Shown here one piece after another: positions 7,226 to 15,764 of a DNA stretch of 33,584 nucleotides (positions are counted from its first letter, which is position 1; every line of letters starts with the position of its first letter). A program made the position numbers and the translations under genes. The stretch is from contig CAKRCS010000020.1 in assembly GCA_934307695.1 (NCBI GenBank), positions 1 through 33,584 of the forward strand, written 5' to 3'. The notes beneath the pieces are model-generated. The model was not told the origin of the DNA. It was given only the letters and a program-made list of their open reading frames with translations, and made no database searches. The stretch is from an uncultured Agathobacter sp. (lineage in GTDB: Bacteria; Bacillota; Clostridia; Lachnospirales; Lachnospiraceae).

Positions 7226-7332
7226 GGTTGTACTCCTTTGGTGCGAAAATATTTCTAGGTAGCATAGGTTTTATTATACACGAAAGATGCAATGTGTGAT
7301 AGAATAAAATTGCTTTTTTGGAGGATCATAAT

Positions 7333-10137
7333 TTGGTTATTGGAATTTTGGCACATGTAGATGCAGGAAAAACAACGCTTTCCGAGGCGTTATTATATAA
7401 GACCGGACAGATCCGGCAGCTTGGGCGGGTAGACCATCAGGATGCCTACCTGGACAATGATGCGCAGGAGCGGGAGCGCGGCATTACGATTTTTTCCAAG
7501 CAGGCGAGGATCGTACAGCCGGACTGGAGCATAACGCTTTTGGATACGCCGGGGCATGTGGACTTCTCCGCGGAGATGGAGCGGACGCTCTCGGTACTGG
7601 ATTATGCGGTTCTTGTCATCAGCGGCACAGACGGCGTGCAGGGGCATACCAGAACACTCTGGAGACTGCTTAAGCACTATAATATCCCGACGTTTCTGTT
7701 TATAAATAAGATGGATATGGACGGGACGGATGCCGGGAAAATTCAGCAGGAATTAAAGCGTGAATTGTCAGATGCGTGTGTTGATTTTACAGGATATAGC
7801 CGTCAGATGCTGTCGAAGGGCAGCGTAGATACGGAGGAGCAGGAGACTTTCTTTGAGGAGATCGCGCTGTGTAAGGATGCGCTACTTGATACATACACAG
7901 AAAGCGGACAGATCGGGGATGAACTCATCCGGCAGGCAATCCGGGAGCGGAAGCTTTTTCCGTGCAATTACGGATCGGCGCTGCGTGCGGAGGGCGTGGA
8001 CGAGCTTTTGTATACCTTGAAGCGTTTTACGGAGGAGCGGATATACCCGGACGAGTTCTCGGCGAGAGTGTACAAAATCGGCAGGGATGAGCGGGGCATG
8101 CGGCTCTCCTACCTTAAGATCACAGGTGGCGCTCTGGCGGTGAGGGATAAGATCGCATACCCGCAGAATGAGCTGATTGAAAAAATCGACCAGATCCGTC
8201 TGTATTCCGGGGAAAAGTATGAGACAACAGAGCTGGTAAACGCCGGCGAGGTCTGTGCGGTCACAGGACTTACGGCAACATTTCCGGGAATGGGACTCGG
8301 AGAGCATGAACAGACCAATACACCGGTTTTGGAACCAGTGTTAAATTACAAATTAATTTTGCCGGAAGAGATTAACCCGGCAGAGTTTTTAAAAAACATG
8401 CGCTTGCTGGAGGAAGAAGATCCGCAGCTTTATGTGGTATGGAATGAAGAACTGCGGGAGATCCATGTACAGTTGATGGGACTGGTTCAGATGGAGGTGC
8501 TGGTGCGCCGCATCAAGGACCGTTTTGGAGTTGTGGTGCGGTTCGGACCGGGAAGCATTGTATATAAGGAGACGATCGCGGCACCGGTGGAGGGAGTCGG
8601 ACATTTTGAGCCGCTGCGCCACTACGCGGAGGTACATCTGCTGCTGGCTCCGGGTGAGCCGGGGAGCGGCATTACCGTGGAATCCGTGTGCAGCGAGGAT
8701 GTGCTTGACCGCAACTGGCAGAGACTGATCGCAACGCATGTCGAGGAGCGGGAGCATAAGGGTGTGCTGACCGGTTCGGCACTGACCGATGTAAAGGTCA
8801 AGATACTGACCGGGCGGGCGCACATCAAGCATACAGAGGGCGGAGACTTCCGGCAGGCAACATACCGGGCAATCCGTCAGGGACTTAAATCCACAGAGTC
8901 TGTGCTTTTGGAGCCATTCTACTCATTTTTGCTTGAGATCCCGACCGATCAGGTGGGACGTGCAATGACGGATCTGGAACAGCGGTTTGCGAAGATGGAG
9001 GCTCCGGAGTTTTTAAGCCAGAACGGGAGAGAGCTTACCCGTATCCGGGGACGCGCGCCGGTAGCAACCATGCAGGATTATGTGAGCGAGGTACATTCCT
9101 ATTCCAAGGGACTTGGACATTTACAGTTGGAACTCTCCGGTTACGATGTCTGCCACAACCCGAAGGAAGTCATTGAACAGATTGGCTACGACAGCGAGGC
9201 AGATTTCCGCAACCCGACCGGCTCGGTGTTCTGCGCGCATGGCTCCGGCTTCGTGGTGCCGTGGGATGAAGTGCCAGATTACATGCACCTGCCGTTTGTG
9301 TATCACGGAGATCTGTCCGATGAGGCGCTAAAGGCGGCAGGACTGGCAGCAAAGGACGGATTTTCCTACGACAGTGAAGGAAAGACATTTGGACCGCAGG
9401 ATATGGCGGGAACAGCAGGTCGTGCAAGCTGGGCAAAATCCATCGCTTCGATGAGCGAGGTTGAACTGGATGCGGAGCTAAAAGATGTCTATGAGCGCGA
9501 ATTTGGCATGAGCCATAAGGATGTGGAAGAACAGGAAAGGCGGAAATGGGCTGCAAAACGTGTCATGGGAGCAGACGGGCAGACTGCTTCAAAGCCCGCC
9601 CATGTAAAATACGACAAGAAAGGCAATCCAATCTACCCATCACGCGGACCGCAGGAAGAATATCTTATCGTGGATGGATACAATATTATTTTTGCTTGGA
9701 AAGAATTAAATGAGCTTTCGCGGATCAATATGGATGCGGCGAGGGACAAGCTGAAGGATGAGCTGTGCAACTATCAGGGATACAAGCGGTGCAGACTGCT
9801 TCTGGTGTTTGATGCTTACAAGACAAAGGGGAATCCCGGGCGCAGCGAGTTTTACGACGGACGGAGCCATAAGCTGGTGAAGGAACAGGACAATAGCGGG
9901 GCGAATGGCATTGAGGTTGTCTATACCAAGCAGGATGAGACAGCGGATGCGTATATTGAGCGGACAGTACATACGCTCCGGGAAAAATACCGGGTGACGG
10001 TTGCCACCTCCGATGGACTGGAGCAGCAGACGGTGCTGAGCCTTGGCGCACTTCGGATGTCTGCAAATGAACTTAAGGATTCGATGGAACGCATTCACAA
10101 GGAAGCCTATGAAGAGTGGAAGAACCGGAAACAATAA
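7333..10137 (+). CDS. TetM/EF-G-like translational GTPase fused to YacP/Rae1-type NYN nuclease
   Basis: A 934-residue protein. The likely start is TTG 7333, with GGAGG ending 8 nt upstream; an earlier in-frame TTG at 7318 overlaps that SD. GTPase motifs: AHVDAGKTT at residues 7-15, RERGITI, DTPGH at 71-75, NKMD at 125-128. The order of the following blocks matches ribosomal protection proteins (TetM/TetO), which bind next to the A site. The region matching the TetM domain IV loop that displaces tetracycline reads AHIKHTEGGDFR rather than a YYSPVSTPADFR-type loop, so a true resistance role is doubtful. Residues about 777-930 form a second domain, YLIVDGYNIIFAW (Asp781), LLLVFDAYK, VVYTKQDETADAYIE and TVATSDGLEQ, the acidic pattern of the NYN/YacP family. 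The B. subtilis member Rae1 cuts mRNA in the A site of translating ribosomes. Confidence 0.85.
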   Translation: MVIGILAHVDAGKTTLSEALLYKTGQIRQLGRVDHQDAYLDNDAQERERGITIFSKQARIVQPDWSITLLDTPGHVDFSAEMERTLSVLDYAVLVISGTDGVQGHTRTLWRLLKHYNIPTFLFINKMDMDGTDAGKIQQELKRELSDACVDFTGYSRQMLSKGSVDTEEQETFFEEIALCKDALLDTYTESGQIGDELIRQAIRERKLFPCNYGSALRAEGVDELLYTLKRFTEERIYPDEFSARVYKIGRDERGMRLSYLKITGGALAVRDKIAYPQNELIEKIDQIRLYSGEKYETTELVNAGEVCAVTGLTATFPGMGLGEHEQTNTPVLEPVLNYKLILPEEINPAEFLKNMRLLEEEDPQLYVVWNEELREIHVQLMGLVQMEVLVRRIKDRFGVVVRFGPGSIVYKETIAAPVEGVGHFEPLRHYAEVHLLLAPGEPGSGITVESVCSEDVLDRNWQRLIATHVEEREHKGVLTGSALTDVKVKILTGRAHIKHTEGGDFRQATYRAIRQGLKSTESVLLEPFYSFLLEIPTDQVGRAMTDLEQRFAKMEAPEFLSQNGRELTRIRGRAPVATMQDYVSEVHSYSKGLGHLQLELSGYDVCHNPKEVIEQIGYDSEADFRNPTGSVFCAHGSGFVVPWDEVPDYMHLPFVYHGDLSDEALKAAGLAAKDGFSYDSEGKTFGPQDMAGTAGRASWAKSIASMSEVELDAELKDVYEREFGMSHKDVEEQERRKWAAKRVMGADGQTASKPAHVKYDKKGNPIYPSRGPQEEYLIVDGYNIIFAWKELNELSRINMDAARDKLKDELCNYQGYKRCRLLLVFDAYKTKGNPGRSEFYDGRSHKLVKEQDNSGANGIEVVYTKQDETADAYIERTVHTLREKYRVTVATSDGLEQQTVLSLGALRMSANELKDSMERIHKEAYEEWKNRKQ

Positions 10138-10188
10138 TAGGTTGAGAGAAAGTTAAAACATAATTAAATTTTATACAAGGAGGCAAAC

Positions 10189-11391
10189 ATGGTAGTATCA
10201 GAGAAAATGTATGAGCTGGGAAGCAAACGTTCTGCGATCCGTGAACTGTTTGAGTATGGAAAGCAAAGAGCAGCCGTAGTCGGCGCGGAAAATGTATATG
10301 ATTTTTCAATCGGTAATCCGAGCATCCCGGCTCCGGATTGCGTCAATGAAACGATCCGCGAGCTGACCGAACAACTGGATTCCCTTTCCCTCCACGGATA
10401 TACATCCGCACAGGGAGATGCCAGGACGAGAGCGGCGATCGCGGAATATCTGAATAAGAAGCACGGAACTGCTTTTTCCGAGGACAATTTCTATATTACG
10501 ATGGGAGCTGCCGCTTCGTTGTCTATCTGCTTTAAGGCGCTTACCTGCAGCAGCGAGGACGAGTTTATCATTATCGCACCATTCTTCCCGGAGTACAAGG
10601 TGTTTATCGAGGCGGCGGGAGCAGTTCCGGTTATTGTCCCGGCTGATACGGAGGAGTTCCAGATCCGTTTCGATGAACTGGAAAAGCGGATCAACCCACA
10701 TACCAAGGGCATTGTCATCAATTCCCCAAACAATCCGTCCGGCGCAATTTATTCAGAGGAGACGATCCGGACACTTGCAGAGCTATTAAACCGGAAGCAG
10801 GAGGAGTACCATACACAGATCTTCCTGTTAGCCGATGAGCCGTACCGCGAAATTGCCTATGACACGAAGGTGCCATTTGTGACCAAATACTATGCAAATA
10901 CGCTGGTGTGCTACTCTTACAGTAAGTCCCTGTCCCTTCCGGGTGAGCGTATCGGCTGGGTGTTAGTACCGGATGAGGTGTGTGACAGCCGCATTGTGTA
11001 TGCCGCATGTGCGGGAGCAGGACGTGCGCTCGGATATGTCTGCGCGCCAAGCCTCATGCAGAAGATGCTGGTAAGCTGTATCGGACAGACCGGCGATATT
11101 GATGCCTACCGTGCAAACCGTGATCTGATCTACGAGGGACTGACCAGGATTGGATATCATTGCCATAAGCCACAGGGAGCGTTCTATCTGTTTGTGCAGG
11201 CGCTGGAGGAGGACGCGGATGCATTCTGTGAGAAGGCAAAAGAGGAGGATCTGCTGATTGTATCAGCAAATGGATTCGGATGCCCGGGCTGGGTACGCAT
11301 TTCGTACTGCGTTGATGGGGATATGATCAAGCACTCACTTTTGGCTTTTGAACGTTTATACCGTAGATATAAGGAGAACGCGGAAGAGTAG
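10189..11391 (+). CDS. Pyridoxal-phosphate aminotransferase, class I/II
   Basis: A 400-residue fold-type I aminotransferase of the AspC/COG0436 group. Visible landmarks are FSIGNPSIPAPD near the N-terminus, LHGYTSAQGD, the cofactor-binding SPNNPSG (about 181-187), LLADEPYREI, the Schiff-base lysine in SYSKSLSLPGERIGW (Lys246), and a C-terminal WVRISYC with the substrate-carboxylate Arg. The length is typical. RBS AAGGAGG precedes ATG 10189. It starts 51 nt after the TetM-like gene with no terminator between, so read-through is possible. The amino acid substrate cannot be told from sequence. Confidence 0.9.
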   Translation: MVVSEKMYELGSKRSAIRELFEYGKQRAAVVGAENVYDFSIGNPSIPAPDCVNETIRELTEQLDSLSLHGYTSAQGDARTRAAIAEYLNKKHGTAFSEDNFYITMGAAASLSICFKALTCSSEDEFIIIAPFFPEYKVFIEAAGAVPVIVPADTEEFQIRFDELEKRINPHTKGIVINSPNNPSGAIYSEETIRTLAELLNRKQEEYHTQIFLLADEPYREIAYDTKVPFVTKYYANTLVCYSYSKSLSLPGERIGWVLVPDEVCDSRIVYAACAGAGRALGYVCAPSLMQKMLVSCIGQTGDIDAYRANRDLIYEGLTRIGYHCHKPQGAFYLFVQALEEDADAFCEKAKEEDLLIVSANGFGCPGWVRISYCVDGDMIKHSLLAFERLYRRYKENAEE

Positions 11392-11458
11392 AATTCTATT
11401 GAACTTAGACGGAAAATAAAACAAGATTTAATATTTTAAAGACCGATAAAAAACGAAT

Positions 11459-11534
11459 AGCAACACGAATAAATAAGTAGCAATACAAATAAGGGCAACA
11501 GAAATAAATAGTAACAGCAATAAATAGAAACAGG
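11459..11534 (+). repeat. Degenerate ~16-bp A-rich tandem repeat
   Basis: About five imperfect units of roughly 15-18 bp share the pattern AG-CAACA-(C/G)AATAAATA (for example units near 11459, 11476, 11492, 11510 and 11526). They lie just before the aminotransferase terminator. Unit variation is high, and no coding potential is seen. Confidence 0.45.
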
Positions 11535-11586
11535 AATAAGACCTGACAGGCATACGCAATTATGCTTTGTCAGGTCTTATTTTACT
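11535..11586 (+). terminator. Strong terminator before the marR operon
   Basis: A perfect 14-bp stem (11535-11548 with 11568-11581) has an inner GCATA/TATGC stem (11550-11554/11561-11565) and is followed by TTTAC. Confidence 0.8.
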
Positions 11587-11609
11587 TTGTGGGAATGCCT
11601 GGATCATGT

Positions 11610-11666
11610 TTGTTGACATTTCAACAACCTTATGTTAAACTACAAACTTGTTGAAACTTCAACAAG
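11610..11666 (+). promoter_or_regulatory. marR operon promoter with twin palindromic operators
   Basis: TTGACA (11613-11618), 17 bp, TAAACT (11636-11641) forms the promoter. Two copies of TTGTTGA-N4-TCAACAA lie at 11610-11627 and 11648-11665, 38 bp apart; the second extends to a perfect 9-bp dyad (11647-11666). The first covers the -35 and the second sits at the transcription start. This is the expected layout for autorepression by the MarR protein encoded next. Confidence 0.75.
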
Positions 11667-11685
11667 CAAATGGGGAGACTTCACG

Positions 11686-12135
11686 ATGAAAGAACGATTT
11701 GAAACATTTACGGTGTTGATCAACCGGATCAGCCGGAATATACGAAAGATCAAGAATGCAGAAATGGCAGAATACGATCTGCGGAGTGTGCATATTCCCT
11801 GCCTGTATTATCTGTACACGGTCAAGGGACTGACCGCAACGGATCTGTGTGAGCGGTGCGAGGAAGACAAGGCAACAATTTCCCGGACACTGGACTATCT
11901 GGAAAAGAATGGCTACCTGATCTGCGAGTCGAGAACCACGAAAAAATATAAGAGCACATTTATCCTGACAGAAAAGGGGCGCGAGGTTGGGAAAAAAATT
12001 TCTGACAAGATAGCAAACGTTCTTGATGAAGTGAGTGGTGAGCTAAGTGAAGATGAGCGTATCCATTTTTACCGGAGTTTGTCTTTGATCAGCGAGCGTC
12101 TTGATGCAATTGTGCAACAATTGGAAAAAAAGTAG
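11686..12135 (+). CDS. MarR-family transcriptional regulator
   Basis: A 149-residue winged-helix protein starting MKERFETFTVLINRISRNI; ATG 11686 has GGGGAG about 8 nt upstream. Core: IPCLYYLYTVKGLTATDLCERCEEDKATISRTLDYLEKNGYL (recognition helix), then CESRTTKKYKSTFILTEKGREVG (wing). The C-terminal helix is the dimer arm. MarR proteins bind palindromic sites and are released by small ligands. Two matching palindromes lie in its promoter, and adh/aldh genes follow directly, so an aldehyde or related compound is a plausible inducer (inference). Confidence 0.9.
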   Translation: MKERFETFTVLINRISRNIRKIKNAEMAEYDLRSVHIPCLYYLYTVKGLTATDLCERCEEDKATISRTLDYLEKNGYLICESRTTKKYKSTFILTEKGREVGKKISDKIANVLDEVSGELSEDERIHFYRSLSLISERLDAIVQQLEKK

Positions 12136-12146
12136 GGGGAAAAGCT

Positions 12147-13361
12147 ATGTTCTTTATAAAAGCATTGTATTGCAGAATTTTTCAAATGGGATTTCGACTT
12201 GTGCTTCCAATCCTGCCATATCGCGAACCTAAAATTATTAATTCCTGCGGCAAATTACCGCAGGTCTTTGAAAAAGAAAGGCTGAAGTCAGTTCTGATTG
12301 TGACAGATAAGGGCATTGTAAATAATGGACTGACGAGACCGCTGGAGAAGGTTTTATCCGAAAACAGTATCACATATGCCATGTATGATGGTACGCAGCC
12401 GAATCCGACTGTAGAAAATGTTGAGGATGCACTTGCCTTATACAAACAGAAACACTGTGAAGGCCTGATTGCAATTGGTGGTGGGTCTTCAATGGATTGT
12501 GCAAAGGCACTTGGAGCAAGATTGGCATATCCCGGGCGCAGCGTTGGGCAGATGAAGGGTATATTGAAGGTAATGCGGAGACTGCCAACACTTATAGCGA
12601 TTCCGACAACAGCAGGAACCGGAAGTGAAGTGACACTTGCAGCTGTTATATCGGATCCCCAAAGGCATCACAAATATGCGTTAATGAGCTTTCCGTTGAT
12701 TCCACACTATGCGGTACTTGACGCGGAAATGACGTATTCGCTGCCGCCGCATTTGACAGCAACGACAGGAATGGATGCACTTACACATGCGGTAGAAGCT
12801 TATATCGGACGCTCTACTACAAGGGAGACAAGAAAACTTGCTCTCGAAGCAACCACTCTTATTTTTGAAAATATTAAAAGTGCATATAATAATCCGACGG
12901 ACAAGAAAGCACGTGACAATATGCTGCATGCCGCATATAAGGCAGGGATTGCTTTTTCAAAATCCTATGTGGGATATATCCATGCAGTGGCGCATTCTCT
13001 CGGAGGACAGTATGGAATCCCACACGGCCTTGCAAATGCGGTTGTCATGCCATATGTCTTAAAGGCCTACGGAGAATGTGCATATAAAAAGCTTCATGAA
13101 CTCGGAATTGCGGCGGGAGTAAGTACGGAAGCAGACACTGATGCAGCCGGGGCGAAGAAATTTATCGATGCAATCGAGGAGTACAATGCGAGTATGGGAA
13201 TTCCGTCGAAGCTTTCCGGTATTCGGAAACAAGATGTTCCAATGATGGCACATCATGCCGAAAAAGAAGCAAATCCACTATATCCGGTTCCAAAGCTTAT
13301 GACGGAAAGGGAATTGGAAGTATTTTACGGGCAGATTGCGGAAGGAGGCTTAGCCGTATGA
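12147..13361 (+). CDS. Iron-containing alcohol dehydrogenase
   Basis: A 404-residue group III (Fe-ADH) enzyme interconverting alcohols and aldehydes with NAD(P). The NAD-binding GGGSSMDCAKA and PTTAGTGSEVT blocks are present. All four metal ligands expected from FucO-type enzymes are visible: Asp210 and His214 in GMDALTHAVEAYIG, His279 in IHAVAHSLGG, and His293 in IPHGLANA. An unusual hydrophobic N-terminal stretch of about 26 residues (MFFIKALYCRIF, then GFRLVLPILPY) precedes the usual fold and might associate with the membrane. It lies 11 nt after marR and overlaps the aldehyde dehydrogenase by ATGA, a tight operon. Confidence 0.92.
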   Translation: MFFIKALYCRIFQMGFRLVLPILPYREPKIINSCGKLPQVFEKERLKSVLIVTDKGIVNNGLTRPLEKVLSENSITYAMYDGTQPNPTVENVEDALALYKQKHCEGLIAIGGGSSMDCAKALGARLAYPGRSVGQMKGILKVMRRLPTLIAIPTTAGTGSEVTLAAVISDPQRHHKYALMSFPLIPHYAVLDAEMTYSLPPHLTATTGMDALTHAVEAYIGRSTTRETRKLALEATTLIFENIKSAYNNPTDKKARDNMLHAAYKAGIAFSKSYVGYIHAVAHSLGGQYGIPHGLANAVVMPYVLKAYGECAYKKLHELGIAAGVSTEADTDAAGAKKFIDAIEEYNASMGIPSKLSGIRKQDVPMMAHHAEKEANPLYPVPKLMTERELEVFYGQIAEGGLAV

Positions 13362-14740
13362 CGGATCAGGAGATACGAAGACTATTGGAGAACCAGCGCG
13401 CATATTACAGAAGTGGTGCAACAATCCCGGTTGATTTTCGGATTGAACAGTTAAAAAGGCTCTATAGAGCGGTAAAGAAATACGAGGATGAGATTGGGGA
13501 TGCACTGAAGACGGATCTTGGAAAGAGCCATTATGAGGGCTTTATGTGTGAGAGTGGACTTGCCCTTTCAGAAATTTCCTACATGATCCGGAATACCAGA
13601 AAGTTTGCCAAAAGAAGAACTGTTCATACGCCGCTTGCACAATTTGCATCGCATAGCTATTGTCAGCCGGTACCATATGGAAATACGCTGATCATGAGTC
13701 CGTGGAATTATCCGTTCTTACTGACAATTGATCCGCTTGCAGATGCCATTGCGGCAGGAAATACTGCAATCGTAAAGCCGAGTGCCTATTCACCTGCAAC
13801 AAGCGCTGTCATTGAAAAAATACTTACAGAGTGTTTTCAACCGGAGTATGTGGCAGTGGTCACAGGTGGAAGAAAGGAAAATGCTGCACTTCTGGAACAG
13901 CAGTTTGATTTTATTTTCTTTACGGGAAGTCAGGCTGTAGGCAGGGAAGTGCTGCGCCATGCGGCAGAGTATCTGACACCGGTCGTACTTGAACTTGGAG
14001 GTAAGAGTCCGTGTATTGTTGATTCAAGTGCCAATATACGATTAGCTGCAAAGCGTATTGTATTCGGAAAATACTTAAACTGTGGGCAGACCTGCGTAGC
14101 TCCGGATTACGTATTGTGCGAAGCCTCAGTCAAAGACAGGCTGCTGACGGAGATAAAAAGACAGATCCGGCTTCAGTTCGGGGAGGATCCCTTGGCAAAT
14201 GCGGATTATGGGAAGATCATAAACGAGAAACATTTTAAGCGGCTTTGCGGGTTGATGGATAAAGAAAAAATCGTGTTCGGTGGAAGTAAGAACGAAGCTA
14301 CCTGCCAGATTGCACCAACGGTTATGGACGAGGTAAGCGAAGATGATGCAATTATGGGGGAGGAGATTTTCGGCCCGGTACTTCCAATATTGACCTATGA
14401 TGATTTTGACAGAATGATCCAGTCACTTAAGGTGAAGCAAAAACCATTGGCATTGTATCTCTTTACCTCAAGTAAGGCACATATAAAACAAATAACCGAA
14501 CAACTCTCATATGGAGGCGGTTGTATCAATGATGTGGTAATCCACCTCGCGACCAGCGAGATGGGATTTGGGGGTGTAGGCGAGAGTGGAATGGGAGCTT
14601 ATCACGGAAAAACCGGATTTGCAGCGTTTTCGCATACAAAATCAATTGTCGATAAAAAGAACTGGATCGATTTGCCGATGCGTTATCAACCCTTTAAGAA
14701 CAGCTTTTATGAAAAAATGCTACATCTGTTCTTGAAATAA
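13358..14740 (+). CDS. Aldehyde dehydrogenase, class 3-like
   Basis: A 460-residue NAD(P)-dependent aldehyde dehydrogenase. Motifs: PWNYPFLLTIDPLADAIAAGN, VKPSAYSPATS, FFTGSQAVGR, the general base Glu212 in ELGGKSP, the nucleophile Cys246 in NCGQTC, and EEIFGPVLPI. Its short length and C-terminus (MRYQPFKNSFYEKML) resemble the class 3/fatty aldehyde type (YwdH/ALDH3), acting on medium or long-chain or aromatic aldehydes. It is coupled to the alcohol dehydrogenase by a 4-nt overlap. Together the two enzymes would clear or interconvert alcohol, aldehyde and acid under MarR control. Confidence 0.92.
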   Translation: MTDQEIRRLLENQRAYYRSGATIPVDFRIEQLKRLYRAVKKYEDEIGDALKTDLGKSHYEGFMCESGLALSEISYMIRNTRKFAKRRTVHTPLAQFASHSYCQPVPYGNTLIMSPWNYPFLLTIDPLADAIAAGNTAIVKPSAYSPATSAVIEKILTECFQPEYVAVVTGGRKENAALLEQQFDFIFFTGSQAVGREVLRHAAEYLTPVVLELGGKSPCIVDSSANIRLAAKRIVFGKYLNCGQTCVAPDYVLCEASVKDRLLTEIKRQIRLQFGEDPLANADYGKIINEKHFKRLCGLMDKEKIVFGGSKNEATCQIAPTVMDEVSEDDAIMGEEIFGPVLPILTYDDFDRMIQSLKVKQKPLALYLFTSSKAHIKQITEQLSYGGGCINDVVIHLATSEMGFGGVGESGMGAYHGKTGFAAFSHTKSIVDKKNWIDLPMRYQPFKNSFYEKMLHLFLK

Positions 14741-14790
14741 AAATTATATGTGGAATTAATTAAAACGATACTAACAGGACTGTATTATTC

Positions 14791-14809
14791 GGACTTCCAA
14801 TGGAAGTCC
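14791..14809 (+). promoter_or_regulatory. Short perfect hairpin in the degV leader
   Basis: GGACTTCC-AAT-GGAAGTCC is an 8-bp perfect stem with a 3-nt loop, ending 4 nt before the GAGG that serves degV. No T-run follows, so it is not a terminator; it could be a leader hairpin or an operator. Confidence 0.4.
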
Positions 14810-14825
14810 TATGAGGATTAATAAC

Positions 14826-15665
14826 ATGAAAACAAGAATTATTGTGGATTCTACTTCCGACCTTATGCCGGAAATTAAGGAACGGGTACATGTTGTACCG
14901 CTTACGTTGCGATTTGGAGATGAAGAATTTATCGATGGTGTAACAATTGACCATAAAACATTTTATGAAAAATTGGTTGAGATAGATGTATTCCCTTCCA
15001 CTAGCCAGGCAGTTCCATCTGCGTTTGAAGTGGAATATGATAAGGCGAGAGAAGCCGGGGAAAGCGCGGTGGTAATCACATTGGCATCAAAGCTCTCCGG
15101 AACATACCAGAGCGCGGTTCTTGCCGCAGAGGAGTATGACAACATCTATGTGGTCGACAGCACGAGCGTTGCAATCGGCGGTGGAATTCTTGTGGAGCTT
15201 GCGCTGCGGTATCTGGACGAGGGAATGAGCGCGGAGGAGATTGCAAGGCATCTGGAGGCGGAAAAAAAGAAAATTGTAGTGGTAGCACTTGTTGACACAC
15301 TGGAATATTTAAAAAGGGGTGGCCGGATTTCAAAGACGGTTGCCTTTGCAGGCTCAGTTTTAAACATCAAACCTGTTATTTCTCTGACGGATGGTGTAAT
15401 CAATATTTTGGGAAAAGCGCGTGGATCAAAGATGGGGAACAATCTTTTGATGCAGGAAATTGAAAAAGCAGGCGGTGTGGATTTTAGCAAGCCGGTTCTT
15501 CTTGGCTACACGGGACTTTCCGATGCCCTTCTGCAGAAATATATCACCGATAGCAAGGACATATGGGAAAAAGGACTGACAAAGGTGCGCTATACGACCA
15601 TTGGAAGCACGATCGGAACGCATGTCGGTCCGGGTGCAGTTGCAGTTGCTTTTTTCTGTAAGTAG
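14826..15665 (+). CDS. DegV family (FakB-like) fatty-acid-binding protein
   Basis: A 279-residue EDD-fold protein. ATG 14826 lies 9 nt after GAGG, better than the in-frame ATG at 14811. Signature blocks: IVDSTSDL near the N-terminus, FPSTSQAVPSAFEVEY, VITLASKLSGTYQSA and LVDTLEYLKRGGRISK. DegV/FakB proteins hold a fatty acid for phosphorylation by the FakA kinase; no kinase gene is in the window. The reading frame ends in a TAG that is part of the REP-like element starting at 15662, so the element may have set the present C-terminus (AVAFFCK). Confidence 0.9.
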   Translation: MKTRIIVDSTSDLMPEIKERVHVVPLTLRFGDEEFIDGVTIDHKTFYEKLVEIDVFPSTSQAVPSAFEVEYDKAREAGESAVVITLASKLSGTYQSAVLAAEEYDNIYVVDSTSVAIGGGILVELALRYLDEGMSAEEIARHLEAEKKKIVVVALVDTLEYLKRGGRISKTVAFAGSVLNIKPVISLTDGVINILGKARGSKMGNNLLMQEIEKAGGVDFSKPVLLGYTGLSDALLQKYITDSKDIWEKGLTKVRYTTIGSTIGTHVGPGAVAVAFFCK

Positions 15666-15700
15666 GGACGTTCCTTTTGGCACAGGAATCGCCCTTTGGC
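15662..15700 (+). repeat. REP-like element, copy A
   Basis: GTAGGGACGTTCC, TTTTGGCAC, a short spacer, then ATCGCCCTTTGGCA. It shares its two blocks with copies at 15765 and 17675 and supplies the degV stop codon. The pattern resembles the GGGACG-type REP sequences linked to RAYT/IS200-like transposases in Firmicutes; no transposase gene is present here. Confidence 0.7.
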
Positions 15701-15722
15701 ATAACAAATATCTTGCAAACAG

Positions 15723-15754
15723 ACACTCTCAGGTAGTAACCTGGGAGTGTTTTT
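15723..15754 (+). terminator. degV terminator
   Basis: A 12-bp stem (15723-15734 with 15739-15750, one G-U) and a 4-nt loop, followed by TTTT (15751-15754). REP-like copy A lies between the degV stop and this terminator. Confidence 0.85.
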
Positions 15755-15762
15755 GGTATAAT
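15754..15762 (+). promoter_or_regulatory. Extended -10 promoter of the cellulase gene
   Basis: TGGTATAAT is a perfect extended -10 (TGN-TATAAT) immediately after the degV terminator; no good -35 is seen. The predicted start, about 15768-15770, coincides with the beginning of REP-like copy B. Confidence 0.6.
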
Positions 15763-15764
15763 CG

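Noticed and set aside
7333..10137. Calling this gene a tetracycline resistance determinant
   Set aside because: The loop needed to displace the drug does not match TetM by eye, and the nuclease fusion points to a ribosome-maintenance role.
11459..11534. Possible CRISPR-like array
   Set aside because: Units are about 16 bp, diverged and contiguous, with no unique spacers; no cas genes are present.
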